Positions 51,801-60,800 of a stretch of 64,000 bases of DNA are shown piece by piece. The stretch lies in assembly GCF_015706575.1 (NCBI RefSeq), contig NW_024037056.1:1512109-1576108 (forward strand). The letters are read 5' to 3'. How positions within the stretch are numbered: the first letter of the stretch is position 1; every line of letters begins with the position of its first letter. Origin of the DNA: Patiria miniata (lineage: Eukaryota; Echinodermata; Asteroidea; Valvatida; Asterinidae). The notes under the pieces were generated by a model. It saw only the letters and a list, made by a program, of their open reading frames with translations. It was not told where the DNA came from and did not search any database. Both the position numbers and the translations under genes were made by a program.

Positions 51801-54800
51801 AGCGGATTCCTCAAAGGAGAGATCATGGGACTGCGATCCAACTGATCAAGTCTGACCGAGGAAGCGTCGCTGAGTGGAGAGAGTAGATTGGCGCTGGGGG
51901 CTTCTGGCAGTGGAGAGACAGCAGGTGGAACTGGTGTCGGAAACAACGGTGAAATCATCCTGGGCTGGTTGACTAAACCCGACCCTGGGATACCCTCTGT
52001 CAACGCAGAATGCCCAGCATCATCTGGAGATTCATAATCAGGGATTCCAGGAGAGGGCGGTAGAGGGGACAGCATTCTTGGGAAACTGACAAACCCTTCT
52101 AAGGAGATTGGCGAGGGAGCAAGTGGAGAGAGGGGAGGGCTCCTGGGTGGAGATGACAAGGGCGAGAGTGGTCTGGTGGTGTATTGGAGCGGGAGAGGGG
52201 AGACGGGAGACACGTGACCTGCGACAGAGTTGATGCTGATCACCTCGTCTGTGGTCGGAGTGCTGGCTCTGGAAGACTCTGCCTCCACACAGAGCACTTG
52301 GCGTTGCGCTTCTCGGTTGTTACTTGTTGAAGCTCCTTGGTTTGATATGTCTTCCCAGCACAGACTGCCTGATTGGTTAGAAGAAGTATGAGTTGAGGGG
52401 TCTCTCCTTGTTTCTTTGTTTTCCCTCAGGTTTCCATCATCCTCTGTTGGATGATGCTTCATGCCTTTGACAGGACCATCATCTCTGCTTCTCAGATCTG
52501 ATTCTTCTGCTGAACTGGATCCTCTGCCACCTTGGTTTGATATGTCTTCCCAGCACAGACTGCCTGATTGGTTAGAGGAAGTATGAGTTGAGGGGTCTCT
52601 CCTTGTTGCTTTGTTTTCCCTCAGGTTTCCATCATCCTCCGTTGGCTGATGCTTCATGCCTTCGACAGGACCATCATCTTTGCTTCTCAGATCTGACTCT
52701 TCTGCTGAACTGGATCCTCTGCCTAAAGAATTGGTCTGTGCCATTTCTACGTTCTTCCTGCCATCTACATCACAACTGGCAGGCTCCAGATCCTCGACGT
52801 TTCCAGGACCATCATCTCCATTCCTCAAGTGTAAGCCGACATGAGAGGTTGCCTCTTTTGTTGCTGAACTGACACAGTTCTGCCTGTCATCTCCACCTTC
52901 CTCGAGTTCCATGACTCCCCTTGATTTATCACCTTTATTGAACAGTTCTTCCAAACTCGAGTTAGATCCTCTAGTTGGATCGACATCTGGTGTTGGTGTC
53001 CCTTCCCTGTCTGGCTGTCCATCTTCTGATTCTGACTTAGATGTCTCGCCGACAAATCTTTCGAAATCGAATGGCTCCTCACCTACCCCTAACATATGTC
53101 CTTGTTCTGATTGTTCACTCTCAGCGACTCGAGGTTCATCAAGTTCAAGGTGTCTATCTCCATTTTCCTGGGACTCTTCTGCAGCTTCAAAGGATAGTTT
53201 CTCAGCAACCTCCCGAGTGCTCCTGACACCATTTCCAGATGAGTCATCTGCTTTCTGATTGTGGTTCTCGCTTTCAGGGGGTTTATTTTCACTGTTCTTT
53301 CTAACCTCCGTGTCTTTTTGACCTCCCGATGCTTCTTGACCTGTTTGTGGGACTAAGGACATGTGAGAAACCTCTGATTCCTCAAGACCTTCAGCCTTGT
53401 CATGTTTCATATCTGATGAGCTTTGCATGCCATTGCCATCATTGCAAATCTTGTTACAATTTGATCTGGAGTTGACAGAAATTGTTGGAGTTTCCAGAGC
53501 CCAAGTTTTGGATTCTGAGCTGGCATGGTGTGGTTCAGCCGGATCGCAATCAAGGATCTGTTCAGGATTCCTTGATTCCGAATTTACAAGTAGAGACGAC
53601 GCATCTGCAATATCTGAGTCTTGGCTTTCAGTTGAAATTGTTCGCAATCCTCTGCTGGTGCATTCTTTGTCTTCCTCTTGGATCGAAGATGAATCAGTGT
53701 CTGATTTCTTGCCCAGTCTTGGTGATGTTGTCGTCGTTTTGTGTGGCAAGTCCCTGGCCTCCGTTTTCATGTTTGACGTTTTGGCAGCCGATCTTGTTAT
53801 CCGTTTGGGAAAGATCTCATTCTTGTCTTGGCTCTGCAGATGTAGTGCTTGGGATCGGGTAATTCTTCTCACACTTGTATCACTTCTGCCTCTACTATCT
53901 TCTAGTTTCTCAAAACTTTCGACGACCATCTCCGATGACTTGTTTCCAGGAACTGATACTGATCGGTTGAATTTCTTGGGGATGTTATCCTTGTGGTCCA
54001 CAGCGGTCGGCTTGGTATCTTCATTTTTAGTTTCTGGGTTTTCTTCAGCCAAGCTGGAAGTTTGTTCGAGAAGAGAAACAGAATGGCGTAGTCGCCTTGG
54101 AGGGGAATGAACAGGAGATATCTGAGTCGCTGCACTGGCCAGGCCTTTAGAGCTAGGCTTTCCTTCTAAAGCCGAGTTAGATCGCAAGAGCTTTCTGCAG
54201 ACTGGTCTAGCAGGTGACGGCGAGGCACCCTCTGTTGAGGACTCGGCTTCAGACACGGATAAGCTGCGGGTGACCGGCCTCTTGGAAGCATTCTTGTCCC
54301 GCTCTGAATGTTCCAATGTACGTTTAGCTGGAGACTTCAGTTGATTTTGACAAGAAGACAGACTTGGTTTAACAGCATCAGTTGGTTCAATCACTCCCCG
54401 TTCAGTGAGAGTTTTAAGTTGGGATCTCGTCAGTCTGCGATCAGGAGACAAGACCAGCTTCTTATGCTCATCCCACGTATCGTCTTGGGATTGACGGAGG
54501 TCAATCTGGGGGAGGGACTGATGTCTTCCTTCAACTGTCGATGGAGACCCAAAATCAGCAACATGCCAATTTGTACCTGTTCGATGCCTGGAAGGTTCTG
54601 TTGGAGGATATTTGGTGTCCTCTTGATTGTCGTCTGAATCGTCGGACAAAGTGCTGCTGAACCCCAAAAGTTCTTCTCTACCCCTCTCATTGAAATGTCT
54701 CTCCTGGTAATTGTCCTCGTCAAGACTGGAACTCTTTCTAGACTCCTTGGGTATTCCCGATTTTCCTTTCCCGGGTCCTCCCTGCCGATCGAACTCAGTG

Positions 54801-57800
54801 GCACTGCCTCCAGTTTCATGAGAGCTGGCGTGAAGATTTCCGCTTGCTTCACTGTCTGTTTCAGAAAGCACTTCCACAACATCTGCCGGCCTGCCGCTTG
54901 GGGTTGAGATTTCTGTCGCGCCTTTCTTAGAACCTTTTTGTCTTCTTCTAGATGGTTGCTTCTTCCCAGAGGTTTCTTCCGCTGAGTCATCCTGCTTTTC
55001 AGCATTGGCATCTCTTGACTTCCTCTGAGCGACTGCTCTTCTTTGCGGAGTCTGTCTGAGTTGTCGTTTTCCTTCAGTCAACTCCTCCTTCGACTCTCTG
55101 CTTGTCTCCCCGACATCTCCCGTTTCCACGAGGTTGAGCTGAGACTCGATTTGGTCCGCTACGTCTGAGAATACTTCGTCGTCGCTTACTTCATCCCCAC
55201 TGATGTCACTGCTTGCATCACTCAGCATCTGAAAAATAGGAGGAAAAAAAATTGTATGAACATCCACACAGGTCACTGCATACATTCATCAATTTAGTAG
55301 TCTTCAAACGGAGAGTAAAACCGTTTCAGAACGGCATTCAAGGGTGGCACCAAACCAAATGATTCTAAAGATATTAATTAAGTTCTTGAAGATAGTCTTC
55401 CAAATCTTTCATATAAGAAAAGATGGAATTTTGTATTTGGTTCGTAAGTGGATTGGGTTTAACTGTCCCTATCTCATTCTGTGGGTTTTCCCAAGAACAT
55501 TTTCTCTGGGTTTTTCCTCCCACCTCTAATACTGAACATTTCTTCAATGCCTTCTCTCTACGAGTTTCTTCAGGCTTGCGAGCTACAGTGCCTAGGTCGC
55601 TTTTGAAGAATCCTTGGTTTCATTACCAGATACACATAATAATAGTTATTAAAATGAATTAAACAAAAAAAAATGTGCTAACGTTTGTGACACAAATGTT
55701 GTGCTATTAAATTTGTTATGCTGGCTTTTTCCATCTGCTGGCGATTTTCATGTTACATCTAGTAGACTAGCATCTTTAACCCTTTCCTTACCACCTTGTT
55801 TATTGACTTTGGCTCGCCCCAAAATTGTTTGCTCAAATTGTGCGTGGATCTTTCTGAAGAACTTTCTTAAATTTGTGTAGTGGAAACACTATGAATAAAC
55901 TGCACCATTAGAACGGTTCGAAAACACTCTTTCAGCTGGTTTAAGGTTGATGTATGGGCGGCAAAACATACCAACATGCCAGCTTGCTGAAAAGCAGTGA
56001 ATAAATCTGCATTGAGGGTGTTCTGTGTGTGGTTTCCTGGTCAACTAAAGTCGCCTATGGTAAGCAGCAGGGGGGTAGTTTCTTGTCAACAAAAGTCGAC
56101 CATAGTAAGGAAAGGGTTAAAGGCTTTCCTTAAAAAGCGGCCTTATAAATTCTGTTTTGTTATCAAGGATTACTTACCGGTGAAGGGGGTAGAGGTGACA
56201 CACACGCTGACATGTCGCAGGAGAAGCGGTTAAAAATCTTCAGGCAGGCATCTTCCTTGAAGGATGGGTGGCCTGTATCCTCCTCACGCTCTGAATGATC
56301 CTCGACAACTGAAGATTCATGGCGGGCCGGAGAGAGGAATTCCATCGGTGGAGAGAAAACCTCCCCGACCTGCTCGAAATCTGTGTCTGTTGAGGAATAG
56401 AATAGGATGTATGAAAAACACGTCCGAGATATGACAGAAATTCAGAATTCGGAGGACAATTTGTAGGGGTAGAGCAGTATGAGATACAAGTACAAGTGGT
56501 CTCCCTAAAGTCTCTCTTTTTAAGCGTCGAGGGGGTACAGAATCCACAGATAAGAAGTAACCGACCTAAATATACCCCAAATTAATCTGACTGGCTGGCT
56601 CCTTTAACCCATAGAGTACAGGGTGAATCAAAAATAAGGAAACCCAAATGGCGCCCCCTATTTTGTATTAGAGGTTCTGCATGTAGCGCGTTCCAGATCT
56701 AGGATGTGAAAGCCCATTTAATAAGCTTTCCTTTGGTACAAGGGTCATTCACGTACTTTTTGGGTTATGGAATTTTGAACAGAAACACAGTTTTGAAATT
56801 TTGTCCATGGATCACATTTAAGGTACGTGATATTTCAGTGAAATGAAACCATGTCGTATCATGAAAACAATACCAGAATAATCCCATAAGTCTCCGGGTA
56901 GCCAAGTAAAAGGCCGGGCAGGACTATAAACTTTTGACATTATAAAGCATGTTGTTCTAACATTGGAAGCAGCAGATTTTTAAATAAAGGTCATGATAAG
57001 TGCCAGTTATCATGGTTATGAGAGTGTTCTGATGTGTTTTTGATATATTTGAATTGTTTTACTTTTGCTGAAATATCACCCTTTATTGTGATCCGTTATC
57101 AAATTTAAAAAACTGTGCTTGTGTTAGTCCATAACTTGAAAAGTACATAAGCGATATGAACGATTCTTTTACTAAAAAAAAGCTTGTTAATTGGGCTTTT
57201 ATATCCCATATCTTGAAAGCTCTACATGCCAACCTTCTTTAAAAAATAGGGGGCGCCATTTGGGTTTCCTTCAGTTTTGAGGGTCTGCTTAGCAAAACCA
57301 AGTACAACGTCATCTTATTCACATTGCATCCGTTCACACTCACGTTGCTTTTCAAACTTGGTTGTTTTGCACTTAAAAACAATAAACATAATAATGCCAT
57401 ATATTTGTCCATATAAACTCCATATTACACCAGAAACTAACCTTCGGTTGACACACTTTCCTGGCCGTACGCCGAACCTCCGAGAAGTGATTTAGGCACC
57501 TTCGGAACAGGAATGCCACGGTCTCGCAGGATTTGGACAAGCTCGGAAATCTTGTTCTATTGAGAGGAAATGAAACACAAGGTCTCCATCAAACATATGT
57601 GAAGCGTTCGAGGCAAAACGAGACAGAACTGGGCACAGGCCGTAGTGGGGAAAAAATGCAAACAAAATTTCCGAGGGTGATTTTTTTTATTTCCAGATTG
57701 ATGTTTGTAATCACTGTTACAGTGACCTATGATCTTTGACCTTTCGATATGAACTCTGACCTTTGCTTGCTGGTGTCTAGTGACAAGCCTGGCTTCCCGT

Positions 57801-60800
57801 TTCTTCGCACTCTGGAGTTCTTTCTTGCAGGTTGACAAGTCATCTGGAAGAAGAAAGAGGATGAATTGTTCAAAGGATAACCTGAAATAAGTCATAGCTT
57901 CAGAGACTCCATGTAACATTCAAGGTAATTGCAATGGATCACAAGTCTCTCAGAAGTCCATCACAAGTCCACAAATCAATCACAAATCCATCACAAGTCC
58001 ATCACAAAGTCCATCACAAGTCCATCACAAGTCCATCACAAGTCATCACAACTTTATCTCAATTCAATCACAAGTCCATCACAAGTCCATCTCAAGTCAA
58101 TCTCAAGTCAATCACAAGTCCATCACTAGTCATCACAAGTCCATCACAAGTCCATCATAATTCCATCACAAGTCCATCACAATTTCATCACAAATCATCA
58201 CAAGTCCATCACAAGTCCATCACAAGTCAATCATAAGTCCATCACAACTCTATCTCAATTCAATCATAAGTCCATCACAAGTCATCACAACTTTATCTCA
58301 ATTCAATCACAAGTCCATCACAAGTCCATCTCAAGTCAATCTCAAGTCAATCACAAGTCCATCACTAGTCATCACAAGTCCATCACAAGTCCATCATAAG
58401 TCCATCACAAGTCATCACAGGTCCATCACAAGTCATCACAAGTCCAACACAAGTCCATCACAAGTCAATCATAAGTCCATCACAACTCTATCTCAATTCA
58501 ATCATAAGTCAATCACAAGTCAATCACAAGTCCATCACAAGTCATCACAAGTCATCACAAGTCATCACAAGTCATCACAAGTCATCACAAGTCCATCACA
58601 AGTCCATCACAAGTCATCACCAGTCATCACAAGTCATCACAAGTCAATCACAAGTCCATAACAAGTCCTCCAGTCCCAAGTCAACTCACAAGCTATTCAA
58701 ATGAACTGCGACCAAGTTATGCCTTTTCTTTGTTGTTCTTCCTTCTTTATGTGCCCGGATTTGTGAATTGACTTGGGATTCACTTGTGACCGACTTGTGA
58801 TGTTGAGTACAATATTGCTTGGAATAATTAAACCCTAAATAAAATGGCATGATATCATTAACAAAAATTATGAAAATTCAAAATTGCGTTTCGTTAAGAC
58901 GTAATAGTTAGGGATAAAAAATGTTGATTACAGCAAGAATTTCAGTTAGTAGATATACTCACCTTTATTCTTAGCCAGCAACGCTGATGTCTTCTTTTCT
59001 CTGCACACAAAAGAAAACAAGATGTTGAAATAAATTTAACAAAGACCGACAAGTTTTTACCGACAAGTTTTTCTAAGTCCTCCTTTTAATGAAGCAAAGG
59101 CCTTATTTTCATTCATTCAAAGCAGTCTCATTTACCTGAAATTATGTAAACCATTGCCTGCGCAAACTGGTTCACAAGTGAGCATGACTTACCCTTCTGC
59201 TGTCTGAACAGTCACAGACAGTCGAAAAATCAATCCTCTTCCCCTGCCATGTCTTTCAACCACAGTCAAATTCCATCAACATACAAAAACAAGTAACTGC
59301 TACGGTAGGTATAGCTGGCCTATCAATCTCCTACATTGTATAGTCAAAGCATAGCTATATCAAGTTACTGAAACAGTCACAGCCAGTCAATCCTATTTTA
59401 TAAGGGCCATAGAAAGTCAACTGTTTAAAACAGTCGCTCAATTGATTTTTTCACAATTGGGGTTGCGCTGTTTAATTTGCCGGCCAGCAAAGAAGGGTTA
59501 ATTGTACACTGTGCGCCTAACAAAAATGCTAGTAAACAAATCGTGATTTTTTTTCTTACGCTTGTTGGCTCTTTTCGGCTGCTTTCTTCAGGTCGGTCTG
59601 GTTCCCTTCCAGCGTTTCCAGTTTCTCCTGCATCTCGTAAAATCCATCTTTGAACTGTACACAAGAGGCCTGCAAAATAGAAAGTTTGAAAGTACATTAC
59701 AACGCGACTGCCTACATTTCAAAACTTCAATGACTAATAATAATAATAGTTATTATGGGAACATATGTAAATTTGGGTTTTGCATCATGAGGAATCGATC
59801 AAGGCTATTTGCGACAGCAAAATTATGGCTAGAAATACGAGTTGAAACATGAGAGAGACATTCATATGTCTCCATAATCTACCTTGTCTCCCTAAAAGGT
59901 TGTCGCAAATAAGCTACAGTCCCGGCCAAAATGGTTGGGACACGTCACAATATGCGTACCCTCCCCCGTCTCCCCTGGTTCACACCTTCCCTGTCCACAT
60001 CCAATCCAGGGTACATCCACTCAGACAATCCCGGCCAAAATGGTTGGGACCTGTCCACACAATGAGCATTCCCTCTCCTGGTCCCCTGCTCCCCTGGTCC
60101 ACACCCTCCCTCCCCACATCTAATCCAGGGCACTTGCATTCAGACAATCCTGGCCAAATGATTGAGACACGTCCACACAATGAGCATACCCTCCCCTGGT
60201 CCCCCGCTCCCCGGTCCACACCCTCCCTCTCCACATCCAATCCAGGGTACATACATTCAGACAATCCCGGCCAAAATGGTTGGGACACGTCCACACAATG
60301 AGCAAACCCTCCTCCAATCCCGCGGTCAATGTTGTCATCTCCTACTTGAGCACGGGCCGCGCAGTGAGAGACAACATTGGCTGGGGGCCGGGGGCGAGTT
60401 TTGGCTGGGATTGTATTGATTGCTCTTCGTCTAAAACAAGACAAGTCTTCTTTACCTCGCTGCCTGCCAGTTTGTCTTCAGTCTCTCTCAGTTTTGCTCT
60501 GCATTCTTCCAGTTCCTTGAGATATTTGTCCTTATGAAGTTTCCAGGGGATAATTTCCTCAAGAGTAGAAGTCAACTCCTTCTCGAGAATCTTGCAATCA
60601 CTGCAATCAAATAGAAGAAAAATACAGCTTGTACCTCATTTTATTCCTATGAGTTTCCCGAAAAAGACAATTATGAAGGGACATTATGTCCTGGATTACA
60701 CCCAATAGACCATGCATTATCATGTTGCCGCCATCTTGATTTTTCCCATTCAAATCAACATAACCAAAGCGAGGCTGGAGGGAAAAATAGTCTGGTTCCT

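Noticed and set aside
53397..54110. Plus-strand 237-residue open frame opposite the ICE1 giant exon
   Set aside because: It is the antisense of a Ser/Glu-rich coding exon; such codons rarely give antisense stops. No independent signals.
57925..58690. Regular short repeats resembling a CRISPR array
   Set aside because: The units are 10-12 bp, imperfect and without spacers, in a eukaryotic intron: a minisatellite.
59849..60301. Pro/Ser/His-rich 150-residue frame
   Set aside because: It is translated from the 117-bp minisatellite.
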